From: Candidatus Parcubacteria bacterium
GTDB taxonomy: Bacteria; Patescibacteriota; Minisyncoccia; UBA6257; 2-01-FULL-56-20
Assembly (NCBI GenBank): GCA_027449645.1
Contig: DAIDLF010000030.1
Coordinates: 1-32,683, forward strand
DNA length: 32,683 nucleotides
Direction: 5' to 3'
Shown: positions 15,422-21,783 of the stretch, piece after piece
How the letters are laid out: the number at the start of each line of letters is the position of its first letter
Numbering within the stretch: the first letter of the stretch is position 1
Made by a program: the position numbers and the translations under genes
The notes under the pieces: generated by a model
What the model was told of the DNA's origin: nothing
Seen by the model: only the letters and a program-made list of their open reading frames with translations
The model's database searches: none

Positions 15422-15979
15422 TTATTTCGCGGCGACGATGAGGTGTCCCACAGGGCCTTTCGAGGGGCCGCCGCAGGATGCACAGTAAAAAGTGAAATCT
15501 CCGGTGGTGAGTGCCTGGAACTGGATGCGCTGGGTCTTCCCTTTCAGGATGGTCGCATTGAATCCGTAATCGGGCTGGGTGAATCCATAGTTCGCATCCA
15601 CTGCCGTGATCTCAAGGTCCACCGTATCGCCCTGGTGCACCGCAACGATGTCCGGTGAGTAGGCGCCATTCGCCACGTTGATGGCAAAACTGCGATAGCT
15701 CACGTTGCCCGACACATCGCCCGCGCCCTGCACCACAGGCACCGCAAGGCCTGCCGGCGTGCTCGTAGCTCCCTTGTCCGGCACCACCACATTCGCAGGC
15801 ACCGCACTGCGCGTGGTCGAGGTCGCCGCACCGCTCACTGCCTGCGGAGTTCCGTTGTTGCCCGCATTGCCCGACCCCGGAGCGGAACCGCTCCTGGTCC
15901 ACCACCATCCCGCCGCGATTGCCGCAGCAATGACCACAATCACCCCCGCCGCGATCGACGCTTTTTTAGCCATGCTCAT
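15422..15979 (-). CDS. Membrane-anchored cupredoxin-fold protein, CoxII/N2OR-like
   Basis: A 185-aa product with a transmembrane anchor (about residues 8-25), a Ser/Thr/Ala linker, and a cupredoxin domain (about 95-185). The domain reads like the soluble domain of cytochrome oxidase subunit II: AVDANYGFTQPDYGFNATILKGKTQ and FTFYCASCGGPSKGPVGHLIV. Two Cys (166, 169) and a late His (179) are present. The spacing is CxxC instead of the CxxxCxxxH of CuA, and the first His ligand of DxxHGF is replaced by Asn/Tyr. Classical CuA is therefore unlikely, though some metal or a disulfide is possible. The start lies 6 nt after an extended -10 (TGATACAAT), so it heads a leaderless operon; ATG at 15973 is an alternative. 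No respiratory genes are nearby. Confidence 0.75.
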   Translation of the reverse strand: MSMAKKASIAAGVIVVIAAAIAAGWWWTRSGSAPGSGNAGNNGTPQAVSGAATSTTRSAVPANVVVPDKGATSTPAGLAVPVVQGAGDVSGNVSYRSFAINVANGAYSPDIVAVHQGDTVDLEITAVDANYGFTQPDYGFNATILKGKTQRIQFQALTTGDFTFYCASCGGPSKGPVGHLIVAAK

Positions 15980-15985
15980 AGAGGT

Positions 15986-15994
15986 ATTGTATCA
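15986..15994 (-). promoter_or_regulatory. Extended -10 promoter for the surface-protein operon
   Basis: TGATACAAT on the minus strand, with 6 nt to the ATG at 15979. No convincing -35. It probably drives the run down to 10624. Confidence 0.65.
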
Positions 15995-16058
15995 CTTCCC
16001 TGCATCCCGCGGCATCAGTTATCCACAGGAACCCGGGAAATCCGCGGCAGACAAGGAA

Positions 16059-16874
16059 TCAGTACGTGACCACCTGGTGCCATCCGTACGTGCCTGAGGC
16101 ATTGGTGGTGCAAAGATAGAGCAGTCCGGCACCGCTGCCGCCGGGAGAGAACCAGAGCTCGCCGAGCGCATTGCTCCCCGACGTGCACGAAGGCTGGCTG
16201 GCCGATGTCGGATTGAGGCGGACGCCGCCGTTCACGTCCAAAGGCTGGGATGGTGCCGACTGATTGATGCCGACATTCGCGCCGCTCGTATAGATGACGC
16301 CATTGATCGGGCTCCACAGGTTGCTGCTGTTCCCCAGCTGCTGGGTGGAGGCCGAAGGATAGAGTCCCGTGTCGAACGTCGCCGCGGACACATGGACCAC
16401 CGACGACTGGAACAGCTGGCTGAACACCTGCGTGGCATTCAAAGAATTGTATTTCATATTGAACGAGACGTTCACCACGTCGTGTCCCGGCGGATTTGCC
16501 TGGCGCGCGAACGCGAGTCCCGAAACAAAGACGCGGCCGGAGGTCAGCGGCTGCGGCTGTCCGCTCCCCTGCTGGATATACACGACCCCGGTGGAAGAGG
16601 CATAAATAAGCGTGGGATCCGCCGTGGAACTCGGCATGCGGAGCGTGAGCTCGGCAGGAAGCGTGCTGGTCGCGATGAGGCTCGCGGTGCCTACGTAGTA
16701 TTGCACCTTCTGCAGAAGCGCCTGGCTTTCCTGCTGGACCACCGATGCGGAGGACTGCTGGACGCCGATATTCGTAACCGCCACCAGCATGCCGATGAAG
16801 GCCACGATGATGACCGTAAAAATGGAAATGGAAACGAGAAGCTCTATAAGCGTGAAGCCGCGCGAGTGGTGCAT
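16059..16874 (-). CDS. Type IV prepilin with C-terminal fibre-type element
   Basis: A 271-aa prepilin. The class III leader MHHSRG is followed by FTLIELLVSISIFTVIIV, with Glu at mature position 5 and a hydrophobic N-terminal helix, as in PilW/PulJ-type minor pilins. The extracytoplasmic part contains a beta domain. Its C-terminal portion (about residue 187 onward) contains GANVGINQSAPSQPLDVNGGVRL, the same element that is repeated in the two large fibre proteins, then a Cys-containing end (CTSG, LCTT). Start choice: ATGs at 16883 and 16877 lie inside or too close to the TACAAT box (16882-16887). The ATG at 16874 is 7 nt away and gives the typical six-residue leader. It is processed by a prepilin peptidase not encoded in this window. 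Confidence 0.85.
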   Translation of the reverse strand: MHHSRGFTLIELLVSISIFTVIIVAFIGMLVAVTNIGVQQSSASVVQQESQALLQKVQYYVGTASLIATSTLPAELTLRMPSSTADPTLIYASSTGVVYIQQGSGQPQPLTSGRVFVSGLAFARQANPPGHDVVNVSFNMKYNSLNATQVFSQLFQSSVVHVSAATFDTGLYPSASTQQLGNSSNLWSPINGVIYTSGANVGINQSAPSQPLDVNGGVRLNPTSASQPSCTSGSNALGELWFSPGGSGAGLLYLCTTNASGTYGWHQVVTY

Positions 16875-16881
16875 CATCTCC

Positions 16882-16890
16882 ATTGTAGCA
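16882..16890 (-). promoter_or_regulatory. Extended -10 promoter for the fibre-type prepilin
   Basis: TGCTACAAT on the minus strand, 7 nt before the ATG at 16874. It overlaps an upstream in-frame ATG, which argues against that codon as the start. Confidence 0.6.
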
Positions 16891-16899
16891 CGCAGGCGC

Positions 16900-17835
16900 C
16901 TACGGGCTCCAGTTCACGATGACGTCGTCGACCCTCGGACTCACGGTCTGCGCCTTGTTGGTGGTGAGCGTGATGCGGTAGCGGAAATAGCGGCCGTCGA
17001 GCGAGGAATAGTCAGTGAGCGGCAACGGGATCCCGGGACCGAGCGGCGTGTAGACCGTCCCGTAGTTCCATGGGCCGCTCGAGCTGTTGCTCACGGCGAA
17101 CTGGAATGTCACCGCCGTATTGGAAAGCCCGTTCAGGCTCCCCTTCCACATAAGGGAGTTGATCTGCGCGCCGTTCACGACGCCGGTATCAAAGGTTTGC
17201 GAATCCAGCGTGCCGGTGGTCGAGGTGGCGAACCACGTGGTCGCCACTTCCCACGGCGACCCGCAGATGGCGTCCTGCGGATTGTCGCAGTTGAAATCGA
17301 TCCATCCGATCTCGTCGTTCCATGCCCATCCTTGGAAATTGCCGTACCCGTCAACGAACACGCCGCAATCCGGTGCGGTGTAATAGGTCGCCTCATACGT
17401 GGCGCAGAGCGAGGTCACCGTAGAGGAAGGATTCGCCGCCGCGTTGCCCCAAAAAAAGGAGATCCATCCGATCTCGTCGTTCCACGCATAGCCTCCGAGG
17501 TTGCCGAAGCCGTCGTTCGTCACCTTGTAATCGCTTCTCCCGCAGATGCTCACGCCCGAAGGATTGCTGCTGTCGCAGTTCAGGGAAATGGGCCCCGCGG
17601 AGGAGCTCGCATAGCCCTCTACCACTGAGGCGGCCACATTCACATTCCCCGCGCCGCCAGGATTGAAATCGATCCATCCGATCTCGTCGTTCCATGCCCA
17701 ATGCGAGGTCGCCGACGAACTGACGTTCGTGGCCGCAAACGCATGCGGCGCGGAAGCCAGCGCAACGCCGAAGCACGCCGCGAAGACGGCGGCGGCAAAC
17801 GCGAGAGATTTGAAATGAGAGGGAAGGTGCGACAT
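16900..17835 (-). CDS. Secreted protein with three WNDEIGWI repeats
   Basis: A 311-aa exported protein with a long Sec signal peptide (MSHLPSHFKSLAF... to PHAFA, about 34 residues). Three copies of a (W/Y)AWNDEIGWI(D/S)F motif follow at about residues 46, 116 and 170, each followed by a Cys-containing stretch; these are repeat units of about 55-70 residues. The C-terminal part (about 200-311) is a beta domain (VTFQFAVSNSSSGPW, RYFRYRITLTTNKAQTVSPRVDDVIV) of the kind that often accompanies surface proteins. The ATG at 17835 was chosen because upstream codons overlap the preceding gene and lack a signal. It starts 25 nt after the prepilin stop and is flanked by prepilins on both sides, so a role in or on the pilus is plausible. 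The function is unknown. Confidence 0.8.
   Translation of the reverse strand: MSHLPSHFKSLAFAAAVFAACFGVALASAPHAFAATNVSSSATSHWAWNDEIGWIDFNPGGAGNVNVAASVVEGYASSSAGPISLNCDSSNPSGVSICGRSDYKVTNDGFGNLGGYAWNDEIGWISFFWGNAAANPSSTVTSLCATYEATYYTAPDCGVFVDGYGNFQGWAWNDEIGWIDFNCDNPQDAICGSPWEVATTWFATSTTGTLDSQTFDTGVVNGAQINSLMWKGSLNGLSNTAVTFQFAVSNSSSGPWNYGTVYTPLGPGIPLPLTDYSSLDGRYFRYRITLTTNKAQTVSPRVDDVIVNWSP
17291..17700 (-). repeat. Three coding direct repeats for the WNDEIGWI motif
   Basis: A 38-bp stretch at 17291-17328 is identical to 17663-17700. A shorter related copy lies at 17461-17488. They are in frame with the protein repeats and conserved at silent positions, suggesting recent duplication or gene conversion. 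Confidence 0.85.
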
Positions 17836-17860
17836 GAAATAGAGAATGAAATAAGGAGGT

Positions 17861-18478
17861 TCAGTATCCCGGTATGGCGACATAGATGGACCCGGTGGTC
17901 GTGGCATAGTCGATATTGGAGGAAGACCCGAATTGGCTCGTCACCGTGGTGGCCACGCTTGAAGTGGCGCCGCCTGCCCAGTTCGTCTGGTCGAATGCGG
18001 CATTGTTGTTGCGGGTGATGAACAGGGAAATCGTGCCCGGCTTCCCTCCTGCCCAATTATACACCGCCGTCACAAGCTTGGTGGAAGGGTCGTAGGACGG
18101 CGTGACCGTGGTCGTCGGATTCCCCGAACTGTCGCGATACGCGTCGGAAACGTAAAAATAGCGGGTGTAGGTGCTCGTGCCGACCGAAATGGACTCTATG
18201 CCGGACGTGGCGACATAGGGCGTCGAAGAGGTGATGAGGTAATACTGGTAGGACGTCCCGGTGGCGAGCGAAGCGATGTTCTGCCAGCCGGCCTCGGACC
18301 ACACTAGCACATTGTTGAGGAGGCTCTGTGCGTTCGTGGTGGCCGTCTGGATCTTCGCGGCCTGGCCGTTCGTCGTGAGGGACGGCGCAATGATCATGGC
18401 CGCGCCCACCATGAAAATGGCGCCGATGGAGATGGCAATGAGGAGCTCGACAAAGGACTGTCCGCCGCGGGAATCCAT
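17861..18478 (-). CDS. Type IV prepilin (PilV-like minor pilin)
   Basis: A 205-aa prepilin. The leader MDSRGG is followed by QSFVELLIAISIGAIFMVGAAMII, with Glu at mature position 5 and the standard hydrophobic helix. The remainder is a Ser/Thr-rich, beta-type pilin head with no Cys. The ATG lies 6 nt after an extended -10 (TGATACACT), so it can be transcribed separately from pilC and the FimT-like gene upstream, and would be leaderless. The stop is TGA. It is followed directly by the WNDEIGWI-repeat protein gene, 25 nt away. Assignment as a minor pilin rests on the leader and on the pilus neighbourhood. Confidence 0.85.
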   Translation of the reverse strand: MDSRGGQSFVELLIAISIGAIFMVGAAMIIAPSLTTNGQAAKIQTATTNAQSLLNNVLVWSEAGWQNIASLATGTSYQYYLITSSTPYVATSGIESISVGTSTYTRYFYVSDAYRDSSGNPTTTVTPSYDPSTKLVTAVYNWAGGKPGTISLFITRNNNAAFDQTNWAGGATSSVATTVTSQFGSSSNIDYATTTGSIYVAIPGY

Positions 18479-18484
18479 GAATAT

Positions 18485-18493
18485 AGTGTATCA
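18485..18493 (-). promoter_or_regulatory. Extended -10 promoter for the PilV-like prepilin
   Basis: TGATACACT on the minus strand, 6 nt before the ATG at 18478. No good -35. Confidence 0.65.
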
Positions 18494-18523
18494 CAAAAGC
18501 GGCCCCGTTCCCGCCGCCGCGAA

Positions 18524-18991
18524 TCAGTAACTCACCGTCCCCGATGACGCAATGGAGATGGTGGAGGAAAATGCCGCGCTCTCCTTCGGCATATAGAGGC
18601 CGATCGAGGTGGAGACGGAGGCCGTACCGGAAAGCGGCGAGAAAATAATGTCCTGCGTGGCGCCCGCGGCGAGCGTGGAGGTTTGATAGGCCACGGTGGC
18701 AGGCAGCTGATACTGCCCGACCACGGTAGAGGTGCTATAGGCCGTGGTGAACAGCGCATAAAACGGCGGGGTGTTCGTGGAGTTCGCGAAATGCACGCCC
18801 CAGGCGGCGTCCTGCTCTTCCTGCATGGAATCGCTCTGGGCGCGATGCAACAGGGTCACCATCTGCTGGACGGTGGAGGTGAGATCGGTATTGTTTTTCC
18901 GTCCTCCGAGCGTCGCGAACATCACGGCGGCGATCGCGAGCATGAGACCGATCACAATGACCAATTCCACGAGCGTGAATCCCCTTTTCAT
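18524..18991 (-). CDS. Type IV prepilin (GspH/FimT-like)
   Basis: A 155-aa prepilin. The very short leader MKRG is followed by FTLVELVIVIGLMLAIAAVMFATLGG, with Glu at mature position 5. The helix continues into LTSTVQQMVTLLHRAQSDSMQ, typical of GspH/FimT pseudopilins, and then a beta domain without Cys. Its ATG shares one base with the pilC TGA stop (TGATG), so translation is coupled to pilC. It is probably a minor pilin that helps initiate or cap the fibre, by analogy with FimT/GspH. Confidence 0.88.
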   Translation of the reverse strand: MKRGFTLVELVIVIGLMLAIAAVMFATLGGRKNNTDLTSTVQQMVTLLHRAQSDSMQEEQDAAWGVHFANSTNTPPFYALFTTAYSTSTVVGQYQLPATVAYQTSTLAAGATQDIIFSPLSGTASVSTSIGLYMPKESAAFSSTISIASSGTVSY

Positions 18992-20199
18992 CAGAATTGC
19001 GTGGTGAGCTGGTAGATGGGAACGATGATGGAAAGCGCGATCACGCCGACCATGACGCCCATCACGAGCAGCATCGCCGGCTCAAGGAGCGACACGAGGG
19101 CCTTGATGTTCCCGTCAACGTTCGCCTGATAGAAATCGGCCAGCGTGGCGAGCACTTCGTCGAGATGGCCGGCGCGCTCCGAGATGGCGATGAGGTTGGT
19201 GACCATTTTGGGAAATGCCGTCTCCCGCCGGAAGGCCTCGCCGATGGTGAGCCCCTTGCTCAGCCCCTCGTTCGCGACGCGCAGGAGGGCGTCGCGGTAT
19301 TCCCCTACGCCCACCGTGTCCGCGGCGACCGTGATGGTCTGCACGATCGGCAGGCCGGCGCGCATGAGCAGGCTCATCGTGGATGCCATGCGCTGGATGG
19401 CCAGCTCGTGATAGGTCGTCCTGATCACAGGAAGGCTGGTAAGTACGCGGTCAAACAGTTTCTTTCCCGTCTCCGTCTTGATCACGACCCAGACAAGCGC
19501 GGCAATCCCGATGAGGAGAGAAGGAAGAATGATATAGATGTTCGCACCAAGAAAAAGGCCCACCGTGAAGACAATTTGCGAGAACCACGGCGGTTTGATG
19601 CCGCTCTGCGTAAAGACTCCCGCCACCTTTGGCAGGGCGAAGGTGACCAGGAAGGTGAGGATTGCCGCGGCAATGACAAGCAGGATGATCGGGTAGATCA
19701 TCGCGGATCTGATCTTGCTCTGGATTTCGGCATCCTTTTCAAGCGATACGCTGAGGTCCTCGAAGGTCTTCTGGAGGTTGCCGGACGACTCGGCGGCCTT
19801 GATCAGGCTGATCATCGTCGGCGAGAACACGCGCGGATAGTGGGCGAACGCCTCGTAGAACGGCTTGCCTTTGCCCAGGTTGTCGCGCACCTCCAGGAGG
19901 AAGTTGCGCACCGCCGGCTTGTCGAAGTCGTCGAGAAGGATATTGACAGCGGAAAGCAGGTCCGTGCCCACGCGGAGCATGAGCGCGAGATATTTGGTGA
20001 GGAAAACCTTGTCGGACGTGTTGATGCCGCCGCCGAAATAGCCCCGGATGCCAAGGTCCACCTTTTCGATCGGCTTCACCGAAACGGGGCTCAATTGCTT
20101 GCTCCCCAAAAAGCGCAGTACGTCTGACAAGGCGTCCGCCTCGTAGTCGCCTTCCGTCATCGCTCCCTGCACGTCGGCCGCAACATAATGGAACAGCAT
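18991..20199 (-). CDS. pilC: Type IV pilus inner-membrane platform protein
   Basis: PilC/GspF-family polytopic protein (402 aa) that forms the pilus motor platform. It has the two repeated GspF domains: the first contains FLTKYLALMLRVGTDLLSAVNIL and GKGKPFYEAFAHYPRVFSPTMISLIKAAESSGNL, the second ELAIQRMASTMSLLMRAGLPI and FPKMVTNLIAISERAGHLDEVL. Three hydrophobic segments are present: IIYPIILLVIAAAILTFLV-like, the FTVGLFLGANIYIILPSLLI area, and the C-terminal PAMLLVMGVMVGVIALSIIVPI. Codons upstream of 20199 in the same frame continue antisense to trpS and are excluded. The ATG is 6 nt after an extended -10 (TGGTATGAT), so the mRNA is probably leaderless. It heads the prepilin genes. The motor ATPases PilB and PilT are outside the window. 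Confidence 0.95.
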   Translation of the reverse strand: MLFHYVAADVQGAMTEGDYEADALSDVLRFLGSKQLSPVSVKPIEKVDLGIRGYFGGGINTSDKVFLTKYLALMLRVGTDLLSAVNILLDDFDKPAVRNFLLEVRDNLGKGKPFYEAFAHYPRVFSPTMISLIKAAESSGNLQKTFEDLSVSLEKDAEIQSKIRSAMIYPIILLVIAAAILTFLVTFALPKVAGVFTQSGIKPPWFSQIVFTVGLFLGANIYIILPSLLIGIAALVWVVIKTETGKKLFDRVLTSLPVIRTTYHELAIQRMASTMSLLMRAGLPIVQTITVAADTVGVGEYRDALLRVANEGLSKGLTIGEAFRRETAFPKMVTNLIAISERAGHLDEVLATLADFYQANVDGNIKALVSLLEPAMLLVMGVMVGVIALSIIVPIYQLTTQF

Positions 20200-20205
20200 G
20201 ACTTC

Positions 20206-20214
20206 ATCATACCA
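20206..20214 (-). promoter_or_regulatory. Extended -10 promoter for pilC
   Basis: TGGTATGAT on the minus strand, 6 nt before the pilC ATG. It is divergent from the trpS promoter about 35 nt away. Confidence 0.65.
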
Positions 20215-20247
20215 TAAGGGAACGATGTTTCCGACGCATGGGGCATA

Positions 20248-20256
20248 TGCTACACT
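20248..20256 (+). promoter_or_regulatory. Extended -10 promoter for trpS
   Basis: TGCTACACT, followed by 6 nt (GGGGAT) and the trpS ATG at 20263. A start site 6-7 nt after the -10 would put the first RNA base at the start codon. Confidence 0.7.
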
Positions 20257-20262
20257 GGGGAT

Positions 20263-21246
20263 ATGGATACGTTGGTTTCCGGCATCCAGCCGACGGGGCG
20301 GCTTCATATCGGCAATTATCTCGGCGCGCTCCGCAACCTTGTGGACCTTCAGGACTCCGGCGAGCACGCCTGCTACTATTTCATCGCCGACCTCCACTCG
20401 CTCACGGAGCCGTTCGACCCGAAGGAAAAACATCGGCAGGTACTTGAGCTTGCGGCAGACCTGCTCGCCGCCGGCGTGGACCCGGAGCGCGCCGTCGTCT
20501 TCCCGCAATCGCTCGTCCCCGCGCACAGCGAGCTTGCCTGGATCCTCAACACGATCACGCCCATGGGAGAGCTTGAACGCATGACGCAGTTCAAGGACAA
20601 ATCCGCGCGGCAGGCGGAGCACATCAATGCCGGGCTGTTTGATTATCCGGTGCTTATGGCCGCCGACATCCTCCTCTACGAACCGAAGTTCGTGCCGGTG
20701 GGCGACGACCAGCTCCAGCATCTTGAGCTCACGCGCACCCTGGCCCGCCGGTTCAACGCGAAATATGGCAAGACGTTTGTAGAACCAAAAGCCCTGCTCA
20801 CGAAAACTTCGCGCGTGATGAGCCTCAAAGACCCTTCCAAAAAAATGTCCAAGTCCGTGCCCGACGGCTGCCTTTTCATCGACGATGAGCCTGAAACTAT
20901 TATGCGCAAGATCGCCCGCGCCGTCACCGACTCCGATGCGACCCTCGTCTATGACCCCGAACGCAAGCCCGGCCTCGCCAATCTCCTGGAAATCTACGGC
21001 GCACTCACCCACCTGGCGCCAAAGGCGGTCGCAGGGGAGTTCGCAGGCACGTCATATGCCACATTCAAGGAGAAGCTCGCCGTGCTGGCAAGCCGGCATT
21101 TCGCGGCATTCCGCACCCGCAAGAAGGAACTGCTCGCCGATCCGGAATCGCTCCGCAAGATCCTCGCCGCAGGGGCGGAGAAGGCCGGAACTATAGCGCA
21201 AAAGAAGATCGATGAGGTCAAGCGCCAAGTGGGGCTTATCGGCTGA
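20263..21246 (+). CDS. trpS: Tryptophanyl-tRNA synthetase
   Basis: Class I synthetase that charges tRNA-Trp. The 327-aa product matches the bacterial family end to end: SGIQPTGRLHIGNYLGAL (HIGN form of the HIGH signature), the YPVLMAADILLY segment and VPVGDDQLQHLELTR of the active site, and KKMSKS preceded by the SRVMSLKDPS stretch. Length is normal. The ATG at 20263 gives the exact family N-terminus and is preceded by an extended -10 at 6 nt, with no Shine-Dalgarno sequence. It is monocistronic by appearance; the next plus-strand gene has its own promoter. Confidence 0.97.
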   Translation: MDTLVSGIQPTGRLHIGNYLGALRNLVDLQDSGEHACYYFIADLHSLTEPFDPKEKHRQVLELAADLLAAGVDPERAVVFPQSLVPAHSELAWILNTITPMGELERMTQFKDKSARQAEHINAGLFDYPVLMAADILLYEPKFVPVGDDQLQHLELTRTLARRFNAKYGKTFVEPKALLTKTSRVMSLKDPSKKMSKSVPDGCLFIDDEPETIMRKIARAVTDSDATLVYDPERKPGLANLLEIYGALTHLAPKAVAGEFAGTSYATFKEKLAVLASRHFAAFRTRKKELLADPESLRKILAAGAEKAGTIAQKKIDEVKRQVGLIG

Positions 21247-21271
21247 AGATTAAAAATTCGTTAAGGGTTGC

Positions 21272-21299
21272 TTGTCGCTCCCGCCGGAACGGCTATGCT
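21272..21299 (+). promoter_or_regulatory. Promoter for the coiled-coil protein gene
   Basis: TTGTCG (21272-21277), 16-nt spacer, TATGCT (21294-21299), then 7 nt to the ATG at 21307. Confidence 0.5.
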
Positions 21300-21306
21300 G
21301 AGGTGG

Positions 21307-21783
21307 ATGCAGAATGAAAATTCCTTCACTCAGGTCATGGATGCCATCGCGCATCTTTCGCACCAGTTCCAGGACGGCCTCGCCAAGGTCGATGCCCGCG
21401 TGGGTGACCTTGTCCAGCAATTAGGTGCCACAAATGAAAATCTGGATGCCATGGGCCACCGGCTGGATGCCATGGATCGTCGGCTGGACGCCGGCATCGC
21501 GGCGCTCAATCAGCGGATTGATGCCAGCATAGAAACATGGTCATCCCTCATGTGGGAAGGCTTCGAGGCAATCGGCAAGCGATTCGACCGCCTGGAAGAA
21601 ACGGTCCGCGCGCTCACTGAACGCGTTGACCGCATGGAATATGCAATCTACGAGATACAACACTGGTTAGAGGACCACAATAAGGAAACGCATGTCGTCC
21701 ATCGCGTCATAGACAGCCTGAACGCCCGGCTTATGGCCATGGAAGATTTCCTGGGTTTCCCCCGCCCTAATCCAGAGTCCTGA
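21307..21783 (+). CDS. Coiled-coil protein of unknown function (158 aa)
   Basis: Almost entirely heptad-patterned and without a signal peptide or membrane segment, so it is probably a cytoplasmic coiled coil. The stretch AMGHRLDAMDRRLDAGIAALNQRID shows 7-residue periodicity, and RFDRLEETVRALTERVDRMEYAI continues it. Pro occurs only at the C-terminal FPRPNPES. Similar short proteins are common next to unrelated genes and carry no clear function. The start at 21307 was preferred over upstream TTG and ATG codons because TATGCT lies 7 nt before it; GAGGTGG directly upstream could also act as a weak ribosome site. The last 17 bp overlap the convergent ileS gene. Confidence 0.7.
   Translation: MQNENSFTQVMDAIAHLSHQFQDGLAKVDARVGDLVQQLGATNENLDAMGHRLDAMDRRLDAGIAALNQRIDASIETWSSLMWEGFEAIGKRFDRLEETVRALTERVDRMEYAIYEIQHWLEDHNKETHVVHRVIDSLNARLMAMEDFLGFPRPNPES

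Noticed and set aside
16019-16027. A perfect DnaA-box-like TTATCCACA between two surface genes
   Set aside because: Only one was noticed, with no cluster, no AT-rich region and no dnaA or dnaN nearby. One chance match in a window of this size is not surprising.
17291-17700. Regularly spaced direct repeats that might suggest a CRISPR-like array
   Set aside because: The repeats are in frame, encode the WNDEIGWI motif, and the spacers are coding and of unequal length.
17843-17862. AAGGAGG on the plus strand (ACCTCCTT on the minus strand) right after the PilV-like stop codon
   Set aside because: No plus-strand start codon with a plausible gene follows. In the minus-strand mRNA it would resemble an anti-Shine-Dalgarno, but one occurrence gives no support for a function.
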